Part shown: in pieces, positions 36,236-47,274 of the stretch
Layout of the letters: the number at the start of each line of letters is the position of its first letter
Numbering within the stretch: position 1 is the first letter of the stretch
From: Cavenderia fasciculata
Taxonomy: Eukaryota; Evosea; Eumycetozoa; Acytosteliales; Cavenderiaceae
Direction of reading: 5' to 3'
Assembly: GCF_000203815.1 (NCBI RefSeq)
Contig: NW_004457695.1
Location: forward strand, 2,416,054 to 2,480,053
Length of the DNA stretch: 64,000 nt
Notes under the pieces: model-generated
The model's database searches: none
The model's input: the letters and a program-made list of their open reading frames with translations, nothing else
What the model was told of the DNA's origin: nothing
Program-made: the position numbers and the translations under genes

Positions 36236-36570
36236 TAGTAGTTTTTTTTTTGGTGACTTACAAAATATACTTACCCAATTATTTTAGTATTTTAGAACAA
36301 TTTAATCAAACGCCAGAAGGATTTGAATCGGCAATTAATACAGAGGAATCTGAAGCTTTAAAGACCAACTCTAAACAACTTTTAAAGGTTTGCAAGGAAA
36401 CCAAACACGAATATCTATTATTTAACCAATCGACCATACTTCCACTTGCCAAATTGATTCGTAGTGGACGACAATACATCTATGAAGCAAGACCAGAATT
36501 ATTTACTCCACAACTTAACCCACATTTAAATGGAACTGCAACCAAAAAAGGAGATAGAATGAACCAATAA
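34936..36570 (+). CDS. tRNA dimethylallyltransferase (tRNA isopentenyltransferase)
   Basis: Transfers an isopentenyl group from DMAPP to A37 of tRNAs; in dictyostelids relatives also feed cytokinin/discadenine synthesis. Exons 34936-36185 and 36288-36570, about 510 residues. The P-loop GPTGIGKS is followed by the family's DSIQVY (substrate-binding Asp and Gln) and by VGGNGFYVKSL, MAKSFYVY and SIGYRQ. The domain is preceded by about 75 residues rich in Asn, Ser and Thr with few acidic residues, compatible with a mitochondrial targeting sequence (inference). The intron interrupts codon 417 (TVE-H-ILEQF). The tail after the intron is not part of the conserved core. D. discoideum has several paralogues and I cannot tell which one this matches. 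Confidence 0.92.
36201..36234 (+). repeat. (AGT)n microsatellite in intron
   Basis: Eleven or so AGT units inside the single intron of the isopentenyltransferase gene. Confidence 0.9.
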
Positions 36571-36643
36571 ATCATCCAATATACATAAAACATATCATTC
36601 CTCTTTTCTTTTTCTTCTTTTATCTATTATTACACACTATTTA

Positions 36644-37106
36644 TTATTTCGATCCATTGTTATTGCTATTGTTACCAGCAGCGGCGGCGGTATTATTATT
36701 TGCATTATTAGATTGTTGTTGTTGTGGTTGTAAATTAGCATTTTGCATTAAATCACTGATTGACTTGTCTAAATCATCGATTCTACTTCCCATTTCATCA
36801 ACTAATTTGAAAAAGATAATAAGTAAACTGAATGAATATTATATGATGTTATCAATAACTTTTAATTCATACTTCTCTTTAAAATAGATTCTGACATTGT
36901 TTCAAATCTAGATTGCTAATATAAAAGTAAGGATGTTAGTATTTGTTTAAAACAAGCTTGTTTGTAACCCTTGAATAAGAGATTGCAGTCTCTGTATGTA
37001 CCATTTGCTCTAAAAGTGTTTGAACGAAATGTGACATATCTTGAGAACTAGTGTCAACATCTGATGGTTGTTGTTGTTGTTGATTGTTGGTTGGTTGATT
37101 ACTCAT
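36644..37106 (-). CDS. hsbp1: Heat shock factor binding protein 1 homologue
   Basis: Three exons (37106-37002, 36915-36873, 36801-36644), about 101 residues. The conserved HSBP1 core is spread over all of them: MSHFVQTLLEQM, QSRFETMSESILKR and IDEMGSRIDDLDKSISDLM, a heptad-repeat coiled coil that trimerises and binds HSF1. Outside the core are a Gln-rich N-terminus and a Gln/Asn/Ala-rich tail, both dictyostelid embellishments. The gene is too fragmented to appear as one open frame, but every junction is phase-consistent and restores the core. It is convergent with the isopentenyltransferase (73 bp apart) and divergent from the RBM28-like gene. Confidence 0.9.
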
Positions 37107-37550
37107 CTTATATCTGTCTATATATCTATCTGAACTCTTCAAATTGATATTACAATGAAAAATAATCTTGCCATTCAGGTGTTTTTCATAGTATAGTTCA
37201 AAATCAAATCTTTTTTTTAAATTGTTTAACAAAAAAAAAAAATAAAGGATATTTAAATATAATAATATATAATAATAATCAACAAATAATAATAATAATT
37301 TTCAAAATTTCTAATCATAAATAATATAAATTATAAATTAATAATGATTATTGTTTATTAAAAATAAATAAAGTATGAAAAAAAACCAAAGAGCTCAATT
37401 TTGACAAAAAAACGAACGAACGAGAGGGGACAAAGTTATATATTCTCTCATTGATTTAGTTTTTTATCGCTATCTTTCTATCTATTATTATTTTTCTATC
37501 TATCTTTGTACATATTTCAATAACAACACACAGAAGAAGAAGAAGAGAGA
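37107..37550. other. Divergent promoter region
   Basis: Shared upstream DNA of HSBP1 (-) and the RBM28-like gene (+), strongly AT-rich with an AAT repeat and a GAAGAA run just before the downstream ATG. No coding frame. Confidence 0.6.
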
Positions 37551-40515
37551 ATGAATAAAGAAGTAGCCAAGAAACAGATCTTTGTCAAGAATCTTCCATT
37601 TGCATTCTCAAAGGATGAATTAGATACATACTTTTCAGATGTCGGACCTATCAAGCGTAGTTTTCTCATCAACAGACCCGGTCAGAACTCATCTACCACT
37701 GGAGAGGCTTTCTTGTGGTTTGCTCTCGACGGTCATGCTGAGAAGGCTGTCACTGAAAAGAACGGCACCATGCTCGGTGGTCGTAAGATTATCGTTCAAA
37801 TTGCAAAACCAAAGATCGTAGAGAGACCAACCAAAGCAACAACAACAGCCACTGAAACTAAAAAGGATGGTGAAGAACAAACAACAACAACTGGAGCAGT
37901 CGTAGAAGTTAAAAAGGAAGACAAGAAAGCTGCAGCTGCAGCAGCTGCTAGCTACGTAGTAGAAGTTAAAAAGGAGACGGTTGTTGAAGAAGACCCAAAG
38001 GAAAAGAGAAAGAGATTGGCAGAAGAAGAAAAACAGAGAAAGGTAGAAGCTGAACAAAAGAAAAAGGTTGAGATGGATAACAAGAGAGCTGTCGAAATTG
38101 TCATTGTCGTCAAGGACTTTGTCTCGGACAAGAATGCTATTTGCGACCTCGTCAAACTTCCAAAGAGTCTTATTGCCAAGACATTCACCATTCCATTCTC
38201 CAACGGAGCCGTTCGTATCATCTGTCGTGACGAGCGTGCCTGTTCATCACTCCTCTCTGCCTTTGCAAAGACCAAATACAATAACAAAAAGATCATCTGT
38301 CAAAGAGAAACTCAATACTTGAAGCATTGTGAAATCATCCTTCGTAATCTTTCTGAAAGTGTATGAAACAAACAAATTGTTAATAATAATAATATTATTA
38401 TTTAATTCGACCAGTTTATTAATTAATTAATTATTTGTTTATTTATATTATTTATTTTTAGGTTACAATGCAAAGATTAGAAGAATTATTTTCAGTACAT
38501 GGTGAAATATTATTAATCAAGATGCCAACTAAATTATCAGCCACTGGAACACAAGTAAACAAAGGTTTTGCATTCATTTTATATTCGAGCAAGTCAAGTG
38601 CCGAAAAGGCATTAAAGGACGTAAACTCTACCGATATCCAAGGTAGACCATGTGCCATCGATTGGGCTCTTCCACAATCTGAATACTTGCAAATAGTAAA
38701 GAAAAAAGAAGAGGAATTGGCCAAAAAAGATAAGATGCAAGACAGCGATGATGAATCAGACGACGAATCAGACGACGACAAACCAAAGGGTACCGTCGAT
38801 TTTGACAGTGACGAAGAAGATGAAAATAATCAAAAGTTTGGTGATAGTGATGATGAATCCTCATTCAAGGTTGGTGATTCTAAAATGAATGTCAAGGGAT
38901 TAAAGAAAATGGATGTTGATAGTGAAGATGAAGAGGATGAAAATTCAGAAGATGATGATGACGAAGAACAAGATGATGACGAAGACTCTGACAACTCTGA
39001 CGACTCTGATTCAGATTTGGATTCAGATGAAGAAGAGAAAAGAAAAAAAGATGAAGAAAAGAAAGAATTGGAAAAGAAAAAACAAAAGAATGGTAATTAT
39101 TAAATATTTAATAATAATAATAATAATAATATCAAACTCTAATATTAATCCCAATTTCTTTTTATTTTTATTTAGTTAAAGAAATTAATGAAGGAAAAAC
39201 ATTATTTATTCGTAATTTATCATTTGATACAAAGGAAGATAGATTGAGAGAAGAGTTTGAAAAGTTTGGAGCGATTGAATTTATCAAGTTGGTTATGGAT
39301 CATGCAACCAACCGTTCGACTGGAAAGGCATTTATCAAGTTTACAAAGAAGGAATATGCATCTGCTGCATTGGATTTTGCTGCCATTCAAACCGTATACG
39401 ATACAGCTAGCGACAAGAACCTCAAAAAGAAGGATCGTAGAAAGAAGGATTCACTCGACATGTCTGCACTCTTACAGAGTGGTATTGTCGTTGATGGAAG
39501 AAATTTGATTGTCGATGCTGCCGTCGACCACGAAAAGGCTGGCAGTCTCAAGGACCGTCGTGCTCCAAAGCTCGACAAGCGTAACAAGAATCTTTTGGAT
39601 ATTGGTCGTATCTTGCCCGAGTCGGAGCAAGGTCTCGAATTCACAGACAAGGATTGGAAGATGCGTGATTTGGCCGACCAAGAAAACAACCACAAGTTCA
39701 AGGTCAATCCAAATTACTTTGTTTCGCCAACTCGTATCTGTATCCGTAACTTGCCATTAGAGGTTGGAGACAAGCAATTGAGTCGTGCCATCAAGCAGTT
39801 GTTGCCCGAGTCCAAAACCAAGGTTGTCTTGCACACCAAGATCGCCGTCAACAAGGAACGTATCACTGGCAGCGGAAAACCAAGATCGCTTGGATTTGGT
39901 TTCGCCGAGTTTACAGACCATCAATCTGCCCTCAAGGTTGTGCACGGTCTCAACGGCAAGATCGATGCCTTTGGCAAGCCAGACAAGGGACATCGTCTCT
40001 TTGCCCAATTCTCCATCGAAGACGCCAGAACCGTCAAAAAGAGAACCGAATTCCTCCAAAAGATCAAAAAGGTCAATTCGGACAACAAAAAGAAGACGAG
40101 AAAATTGATAAAGGAACAACGCGACCGTGATGCTGCCGAAGGCAAGGAAGTCGACAAGACATTGTCGCGTGGACAAAAGCAAAGAGAAAAGAGAAGAAAG
40201 CAACGTGAGAGTGGTGACTATGCCGCCGTCGAACAAGCTCAACTCGCCAAGGAACACAGAGAATTGCTCAGAAAGAAACGTGAATTAGAAAAAGAAAACA
40301 GAGAACCAGTCATTCCACAACACATCATCGAAAAGAAACGTGCCAAAGAAAATTCAATCAAAACAAATCCAAAGGGTGACACTACAAACTCTTCCTTTGA
40401 CGACCTCGCTCAAAAATATGTTAAAAGAAATTATGATGACTTTAGTAAATCTGAACAATCTCAATCTTTACCATCAATTAAAAGAGATACAAAGAAAAAG
40501 AGATGGTATGAATAA
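37551..40515 (+). CDS. RBM28/Nop4-like nucleolar RNA-binding protein, four RRMs
   Basis: Exons 37551-38360, 38462-39092 and 39176-40515, about 926 residues. The first RRM opens with KQIFVKNLPFAF. The second spans intron 1 (EIILRNLSES-VTMQRLEELF, then GFAFILYSS). A long acidic Asp/Glu/Ser stretch follows. The third is introduced by KTLFIRNLSFDT and has a long insertion rich in Lys and Arg after GKAFIKF. The fourth begins TRICIRNLPLEV and includes GFGFAEF. The C-terminus is Lys/Arg-rich (KQREKRRKQR). This order of four RRMs with an acidic spacer is that of RBM28 and yeast Nop4, required for 60S ribosomal subunit maturation. A degenerate RRM-like block also lies at about residues 180-255. Confidence 0.9.
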
Positions 40516-40747
40516 ATTAAAATTAAAATTAAATAATAAATATTATAAATATATAAACAAACCAAACAATCAAACAATCAAATATACAAAAGAAGAATCA
40601 CAAGACAAGAAAGATATTACAAATTAAACTATTAATTTTTTTTTTATTCTACTGAGGATACTCATGATTCCATGCAAGTCAATGACTGATGAATTGGTTG
40701 GTGAGTATGATTGTTAATCAATCAATCAATTGTTAATCTACCACCAT

Positions 40748-41041
40748 CTATCCTCCATTATAACCACCACCGTTGCCCCTTCCATAATTGTAACCACTTC
40801 CACCACCAAAGTTGTTTCTTCCCTGGCCAAAGCCTCCACCACCACAATATGCTGAATGGTTGATTGATAGTTCACTTGGTGATCCATTGGAACTTACTAG
40901 GTTGTCTTGGGAATTTGATTGGCTTTGGTTGATCCTGGAATAAGATTTGAAAGATTCTCTTCAAAGAAAAAAAGAAAAAAAAAAGAAAATAATTAATAAA
41001 TGGAATATAAAAATAATATGTAAATACTTACTAAATAACAT
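40748..41041 (-). CDS. Tentative Gly-rich mini-protein, two exons
   Basis: The minus strand from 40956 to 40748 reads SFKSYSRINQSQSN..., then a Gly-rich end GGGGFGQGRNNFGGGSG and YGRGNGGGYNGG before the stop, like the RGG tail of an hnRNP protein. A GTAAGT donor upstream would join a ten-base first exon (41041-41032, MLF) to this exon in frame, giving about 73 residues. No RRM is present. It may be a real short gene or the surviving tail of a decayed RNA-binding protein gene. Confidence 0.35.
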
Positions 41042-41424
41042 TGTTAAAAATAAAAAGATAACTGTTAATGTTAGGTATGATAATTGAATAATTTTTAAAG
41101 ATAATTGGATAATTGTTTAATGATTATAATACAACATAGTTTACAAATATTTATAGTCACTTGTTGATTAAATATTTTAAAAAATCCTTCTAAAAATCCA
41201 TAACCCCTTTTGATGTTTCTAGTTTTAGAAATGAATAGTTACTAATTTAAAATACCAAAAAGAATTAAAAAAGGTAGTGTTAGAAAATGATTGGAATGGA
41301 TAGTGTTGAAATCGTAGTTTGTGTAGAATGGTTATTTTTTGTACATAAATAATAATCGATAGATTGCTTTGTGTTTATTAAGTTGGCCAAACATATTGGC
41401 CACGTTGCAAGGGTGATATCGTGT
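41042..41424. other. Intergenic DNA, no gene seen
   Basis: AT-rich spacer between the Gly-rich mini-gene and the 3' end of the M28 peptidase gene. No coding frame or repeat of note. Confidence 0.5.
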
Positions 41425-43092
41425 TTATTGAGGTAAAGCACCATTAAAGTTGGCTAAACAGATCAGCCATGTGGCCAATGTGGCTACACATTTATCCATT
41501 TCTACTGAATCCAGTTTGTCGACACCATCTCCTTCAGAGTGATGATACCAAAAATATTGAGTCATGTTTGTAAGCAATGAACCACCTGGAACACCAGCAG
41601 CCACAAGTGGATAGTTGTCAGTACCAGCTTCACCAACTGAAACTTGATCACTTCCAACACCCTTTAATACTTCGCCTAAATCAGACAATGCCTTGATTGT
41701 ATTGTCTGATGCACCTTGCACACCGATTCCATAGGGTTGTGTAACACCTCCATCAGTCTCGATTGAAAAAAATGTTTCATTTGCATGTAATAGTGCATAA
41801 TTGGCACCTCCAGCTGCTCCATTCTCTTCATTGGTCCAGGCAACCACTCTAATAGTACGACGTGGTACGATACCCAATGCTTTGATGAGTCTGACTGCTT
41901 CCCATGCCACCATGACACCTCCTCCATCGTCCATTGCTCCTTGACCAACATCCCATGAATCAATGTGACCGCCAACCACGACAACCTCGTCTGGTAGATC
42001 GGATCCAATGACATCACCCATCACATTGTGTGAAACGGCCTTGTCTGGGAGTGTTTGTGCTTCCATATACAAATTAACGACAATTGTCTGATTAAGATTC
42101 TGTAGTCCTTGCATTAAATCGGCATCTTCCAATGTAACGGCGGCTGCTGGGATGGTAGTGGTTGCCGTTCCACCAGTATGTGGATTACCCAACGAATAAG
42201 GTGCAATCGAGCGCACCAAACAAGCAATAGCACCAGCCTTGGCGGCAGCAGTTGGTCCATTTACTCTATATTGTACCGTTGTTCCATAGTCTGTAAATAC
42301 AACGTTAAATAGTACAATCTTTCCAACTGCCAACGCTGAATTATTTGTCAAATCATCAAAACTTGTTACAACTAATACTTCTCCTGTTATTCCCTAAAGT
42401 TAAAATAATATAATATGTTAGAACAATGTAGATGTACATGTGATCGACTCTACTTACATCTTGACTAGTAGTATTGATTGAACCACCTAAACCAAGGATA
42501 TTTAACTTTTTAAAGTATGGTGATTGAATGGAAGCATATTCATTGCCTCTGACCCAATGTGTCACATTGACAGGTTCTTTGTGTACATTGGCAAGTCCAT
42601 CAGTGATCATCTCTTGTTCCACCCAATTGATTGCATTTTCGAGTGCAGTCGATCCAGACAATCTATTACCAAACAATGCACACATGGTAGCAATTCTAGA
42701 ATACGCCAATGTACCCTTCATCGTTGCATCGATAATATCCTTTGAATAACTCTCGCATTTGTATGAAAGATTATCTGTTTTGTTTCTATGTGACAATATA
42801 ACTACTGGAATGACAATAGTAGCAACCAACAATAAAACTACTACAATCAATAATGTGTAACATCTCCAATTTGATTTCCATTTCTTCTTTCTAAACAAAA
42901 AAAAAAGAGACAAACAGATTAGCACTTTGATATACTTAGATAGATAGGGTTATCTATTAATATATATTTATATACATACGCTCTCTCAAAAAGAGATTCA
43001 GAGTGTTTATTTGGATTAATATGTTGAGGTAAAAGAAGATTATGTTCGATTTCTTGTTCACCAAGAATAGAGTATTTAACTGAATCTATCAT
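41425..43092 (-). CDS. Membrane-anchored M28 family zinc peptidase (carboxypeptidase Q-like)
   Basis: Exons 43092-42980, 42890-42458 and 42393-41425, about 504 residues. The N-terminus is cytoplasmic (MIDSVKYSILGEQE); one transmembrane segment at about residues 46-68 (YTLLIVVVLLLVATIVIPVV) makes it a type II membrane protein. The lumenal part has a PA-like insert (GKIVLFNVVFTDYGT) and the M28 catalytic core with the two-zinc ligands: GGHIDSWDVGQGAMDDGGG, TNEENG, ETDGG and FWYHHSEGD. Human carboxypeptidase Q and lysosomal dipeptidases share this architecture, but they are usually soluble, so the membrane anchor is a difference. Many NxT/S sites support a lumenal location. All catalytic residues are intact. 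Confidence 0.92.
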
Positions 43093-43406
43093 AATTCTAT
43101 TGTATATATGTATGTACTAGTACAATCTCTCCTTCTTCTTCTCCCTCTGATCTAATCTTTGAATTAAAGATAAATAACTTTGTTGTCTTTGTTGGGTCGG
43201 TTGAAAGAATAATAAATAATAAATTAAAAATAATAAGAAGAATTTTAAGATGTTTCTGTTTTGATCAACGGACAATCTTCAAACAGATTTTTTTGTTTAG
43301 ATATCCCGAATGTTGTCGATTTTATATATATATACAATTAATTAAGATTTATTCTATTCTAGAGATCTATGACTACGGGGACCACAAAAAAAGAGGGAAG
43401 TTTAGT
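43093..43406. other. Intergenic DNA, no gene seen
   Basis: Short spacer between two minus-strand genes that holds the promoter of the M28 peptidase. AT-rich, nothing else seen. Confidence 0.5.
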
Positions 43407-44124
43407 TTAAGCACCTTCCTTTGAATCCTTTTCTTTGGATGGTGTATCCTTTTCTTTTCCATCCTTTTCTTTTCCGTCCTTTTCCTTTCCATCCTTTTCC
43501 TTTTCAGATTTGTCCTTGTCTGCAGTCTCTTTTCCTCCTCCTCCTCCTCCTCCTCCTTTGCCTTTGGCAGCATCTTTACTAGTAGATGTTGATGGTGCTG
43601 GTGCAGCAACGGTTTGAGCTGATTGAGGAATAGTTTCTGCAAAGTATTCTGGTTTTCTAATGTTGAATCCATAGTCTTTCAAACCTTGAGAGAGATCATC
43701 CATTGTCAGTACCAACGACTTTTCCTTCTTTACCTTTTCACGTGTAGGTGCTTGTTGTCTAATCTTACAGTACTGCAAACTATCATCTGCAACACTTGAT
43801 ATAAACTTTTGAGTTGCCAATGATATCAATCTCTTTCTACAAATCAAAAGTAAAGATATATATTAATCTCTTTTCTCTATCTCTATCTCTCTCTCTCTCT
43901 CTATATAATTCATTCCATACATTCTAATATCGTTACATTCAAAACCTGTTCTCTGTAAATAATAAGTTATCACTTCATCTGGTATCTACAACAATCAAGA
44001 GTATGAACAACAAACATATGATTAGTTTTTCTCTCTACTAATCAACATTGAACAAACCTACAGTTGGTACATAATCTTCCAATGAATTGATGAATTCATC
44101 ATAATCTACTTGATCTAAATCCAT
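43407..44124 (-). CDS. taf10: TFIID subunit 10 (TAF10)
   Basis: Exons 44124-44062, 43985-43921 and 43836-43407, about 185 residues. Histone-fold subunit of TFIID and SAGA. The core EFINSLEDYVPTIPDEV, YYLQRTGFECND, RLISLATQKFISSVADD and LTMDDLSQGLKDYGFNIRKPEY is typical of TAF10 and is assembled only when the three exons are joined. The C-terminal 60 residues are a dictyostelid-type extension: a poly-Gly run, then four to five copies of KEKDG, giving a strongly charged tail. The gene begins 1.3 kb from the next gene upstream. Confidence 0.93.
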
Positions 44125-44334
44125 AATACTATATATCTAGACAAAGTAATGTATTTAATGTGAGACTTTAGTCACAACTATAGTGAATGAAGATTGAAAC
44201 AAACAAGATTCGAACCCAAAAAAAATATATTAATAATTTTTTTTTTTTTATTTGGTGTCTCGTGGGATGATGATATAGAGAATGATATCTATTTAAATTG
44301 ACTATACAGACTCTATACTTATACAAGAACAGAG

Positions 44335-44665
44335 ATGCTCATTGTCATGCATGTGATGGTCTATTCGGCGATGATGGTCCTAAGGGAGGCAATGGCAAAG
44401 ATGGTTGGGGGAGATCGGATCACCCTGCTTCGTACCTCGTTTGATTTCAAACGGTTCAGACAGTACGTTGTTGACGATGGCGCGGACCATAGAGCCGCTC
44501 AAGAGGAAAAGGGATAGGTTGACCATGACTGAAGGTATGCCAATATGGATTAGCGTATCTCTAATTGCCTCATTGGATATCGAGTCAAAGGCCTTGTGGA
44601 AATCGTTTAGGGTAATAAACCCTGATTGTCTGGTGCGATTGTTATAGTCGATCACTTCTAGTCAC
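44335..44665 (-). pseudogene. Non-LTR retrotransposon reverse transcriptase fragment
   Basis: The minus strand reads EVIDYNNRTRQSGFITL, DFHKAFDSISNEAIRD, GIPSVMVNLSLFLLSGS and RGTKQGDPISP. These are the conserved RT blocks of LINE-type elements: the KAFDSI aspartate block, then the xxGxxQGDPISP block. A one-base shift in the CCCCC run near 44410 moves the continuation (TIFAIASLRTII) into another frame. The YxDD catalytic block and both ends of the element are absent. It is a dead fragment, probably of the L1/TRE-like class known in dictyostelids. Confidence 0.85.
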
Positions 44666-45004
44666 AGATTTGTATGCATTGCTGTGCAACTTACCAACAC
44701 ATTCAAAGTTCAAGTATGTATAATGGTTAAAAAAGAGACTAAATACTGATCACTACCCAAAGAATTGGATGATGATCTCAATTCAAATCTTTCCAATGAT
44801 TTAGAGTGACATCCTGGATAGCAATCGAGATCAACTATACAGGGATTGAAGAAAATCACCCCTGCTACTTATAACCTTTCAATTTAATTTTTATCGAGTT
44901 AACTCGTGAGTATCTCTTTTCTTCTAGCATTTGCCCTGAGAGAACAAGTTTCGTTCGTCTCTGTATGGTCGCAGATTAATCAAGTATGCAAATTGGCGCT
45001 CGTG

Positions 45005-45142
45005 TACTGTGGTTTGTAAATTTTGGGTCTCGGTCCAAGACCAACTTTTTTGGTACGCCATGCATGGTCTTGCCTGACAGGGTGCCATTTTCAAAGGTAC
45101 CGAAAGAGCTCAGAAGAATACCTGGAACGAGACCAATCAGAC
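45005..45142 (-). pseudogene. Ty3/gypsy-like integrase fragment
   Basis: On the minus strand an uninterrupted frame of about 45 codons contains MHGVPKKLVLDRDPKFTNH. That resembles the integrase catalytic-core motif of LTR retrotransposons (HGxPxxIVSDRDPxF, second catalytic Asp). The preceding codons (SSFGTFENGTLSGKT) match nothing I know, and the frame stops shortly after. The call rests on about 15 residues. Confidence 0.5.
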
Positions 45143-45210
45143 TTTAATCAACCGCACCAAATGTTGTTGATGAATTAATCGAATCTTTTGTATGGTTGAT
45201 TAAAGTCTGA
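45137..45210. repeat. 17-bp perfect inverted repeat
   Basis: Arms TCAGACTTTAATCAACC (45137-45153) and GGTTGATTAAAGTCTGA (45194-45210) with a 40-base spacer. Pairing resumes imperfectly outside the arms (GACCAA against the downstream CGGTC). It adjoins the integrase-like fragment and could be terminal-repeat debris or a small foldback element. Confidence 0.7.
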
Positions 45211-45399
45211 ATGAATCGGTCACTTGCCTTTGTTTATTAACTTTGATTAACAAACCGTATGTATATTCAAATATAAATAATAATGATTTCCCCAACACAT
45301 TAATTTTCCTTTCTTTTTTTTTAGTTTCCAAGCATCATGATTAATTTGTTGGAATTAAATATTTATTTGTTTAAATATTTATTTATTATATTTATTTAT

Positions 45400-46653
45400 T
45401 TATTGATCACTACGTTGATCAGCAATCTTTAGAGAGGAAATGTTTGAAACGGCGTCATCGATCTTGTCACTGTCTGGCTTTTCGAAAATCTCTTCAAATG
45501 TCTTTGGAATCTCTGCAATCATGTCCAATGTGATGGTGGATCTACGATTCTTTTCAAAGGCATTGTATGCACAACGACGAACAAATGTACAACCGGCAAA
45601 TGATGCCAATAAAGTACTTGAATAATTATTATTTACATTGTTGTTGGTGGTGGTGGTGATAGTATTGTTAATAGACGACGAGGAAGAGGAGGAATGAGAG
45701 TTATTTTTTTCATATAAACAAGCCCAAGCGTACATTGTACCAATAGCACCTGCTAAAAGGTCACCTTGTCCACCACATCTTCTTGGCATTCCATCACTCG
45801 AGCATACAACTGTTTGTTTTCCATTGGTAATTATATCTTCTTTTCCTTTTTGAATAATTGTTACATTTCCTAAACTAAAAAAAGGAATAAAAAGATTAAT
45901 TAATTTGTTATTGTTTGTTTGTTTGTTTGTTTGTTTGTTTGTTTGTTAGTTTGTTTGTTTGTTTGTTTGTTTGTTTGTTTGTTTGTTATTAACATACTAT
46001 TCTGATAGTTTCTCTGCAGATAGAGTAGATGATGATTCAATATTCAATTTTGATTTGACAGTATCTGACAAACCCTTAAATTCCATGACATTGGGTGTGA
46101 GAATAACCTTTTGATTATTTTTAATTATATCAAGATCATTGCAAATTAATCTAAGTGCGTCCTATTTGTTGTACAACAAATGGAAAATAATTGATTGATT
46201 AATAAAGGTAATATATAGTTGATTGAGTCGTATACATACACCATCTAAAACCATTGGTAAATCGATATCTCTGGCAGCTTTGATGACTTGAGTGGCACAA
46301 CTCCAAGCACTAGCAGATCTACCCAATCCAGGACCAATGATCAATACATGTATACTGAGCAACCATGGGATAATATCTGATGGGTCGTATGATTCGAGTG
46401 GATGAACAATCAACTCTGGACATAATGTTTTGATGGCAGTGGCAGTACCACCCTCTGTTGGAGCAAAGATGTGACATATATCAGATCCAATTCGAAGTGA
46501 ACTGATACCAGAAAAGTATGGTGCTCCTGTATACTCCTTGCTGCCTCCCATGATGGCTATTCTACCAGCTTGTCCTTTATGCATCGATGTGCATAGTGTT
46601 GGTATATATTTGGTGAAACTTTCAATTAAATGTATTGCTGTTGAACTGTTCAT
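45400..46653 (-). CDS. naxd: ATP-dependent (S)-NAD(P)H-hydrate dehydratase
   Basis: Repairs NADHX and NADPHX back to NAD(P)H using ATP. Exons 46653-46240, 46161-45998 and 45874-45400, about 350 residues, the normal size. Ribokinase-like fold motifs are present: GRIAIMGGSKEYTGAPYFSG near the N-terminus, LIIGPGLGR, PMVLDGDALRLI (across intron 1), VILTPNVMEFKGL and the phosphate-binding RRCGGQGDLLAG. The expected C-terminal helix AGCTFVRRCAYNAFEK follows a Ser/Thr/Asn-rich insertion that is a dictyostelid addition. Intron 2 contains a long GTTT microsatellite. No mitochondrial or plastid leader is apparent, so a cytosolic site is likely. Confidence 0.95.
45912..45987 (+). repeat. (GTTT)n microsatellite in intron
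   Basis: About eighteen tandem TTTG/GTTT units, interrupted once by GTTAG, inside intron 2 of the NAD(P)HX dehydratase gene. Confidence 0.9.
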
Positions 46654-47274
46654 TCTGGATATCTATCTATCTAATCTATCTACTATAACTCTTTTACTAT
46701 TACTTGATCATTGCCTTGTTAACAACAATGAAGTTGGGCTGAATCGATTTCTTTCAATTTTTAAAAAAAAGGAGGGAAATCAAACCAACTCTGCATCAAT
46801 CTTGCCGTTACACCCCTTCATCTATTTTCACACACTGTCACTGATTTCCTAAGTCTCCTTTTACCCATTGTCCATTCCATTTAGTCAATTGGATATTTAA
46901 TATTAAAATATCATATATATATCAATTTATAAATATATAATATTATTTTATTTTTATTGTCCTTTATCATAGTTGCATAGTTTATGTGATGATTATAATC
47001 ATCATATAATATGGATGGGACGAATAAATATCGTGATATGATAATAGCTAATTAGATTTAGATTAGATTTGGTTCACAGTGACACGACATCCACACCCCC
47101 TTTAATTTAGGTTATTAAGTTTGTTTGGCCTGGGGGACACAAACAACCGACTCGCATCATTTTTGATTCGACTTTTACAGAAGTTATTAACTATTATTTT
47201 CGAAAAGAGAATTATATTAATTTATAAATATCTATAATATATTTATACAACCAAACCATAGTTATAATAGAAGA
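46654..47274. other. Divergent promoter region
   Basis: Upstream DNA shared by NAD(P)HX dehydratase (-) and the Vma12-like gene (+). AT-rich with a GATTAGATTT-type stretch near 47055. No coding frame. Confidence 0.6.

Larger units (their letters stand above)
44125..45399. other. Intergenic DNA with retroelement debris
   Basis: The region between TAF10 and NAD(P)HX dehydratase. It holds a reverse transcriptase fragment (44335-44665), an integrase-like fragment (45005-45142) and a 17-bp inverted repeat (45137-45210), with AT-rich DNA between. It is more GC-rich than neighbouring spacer. Confidence 0.6.

Noticed and set aside
44200-44225. GATTCGAACCC resembling a tRNA T-arm on the minus strand
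   Set aside because: The flanking bases cannot form the T stem or acceptor stem and no anticodon arm can be found at the proper distance.
36201-45987. Search for CRISPR-like regularly spaced repeats around the microsatellites
   Set aside because: Repeats are contiguous microsatellites inside introns with no spacers, and the genome is eukaryotic.
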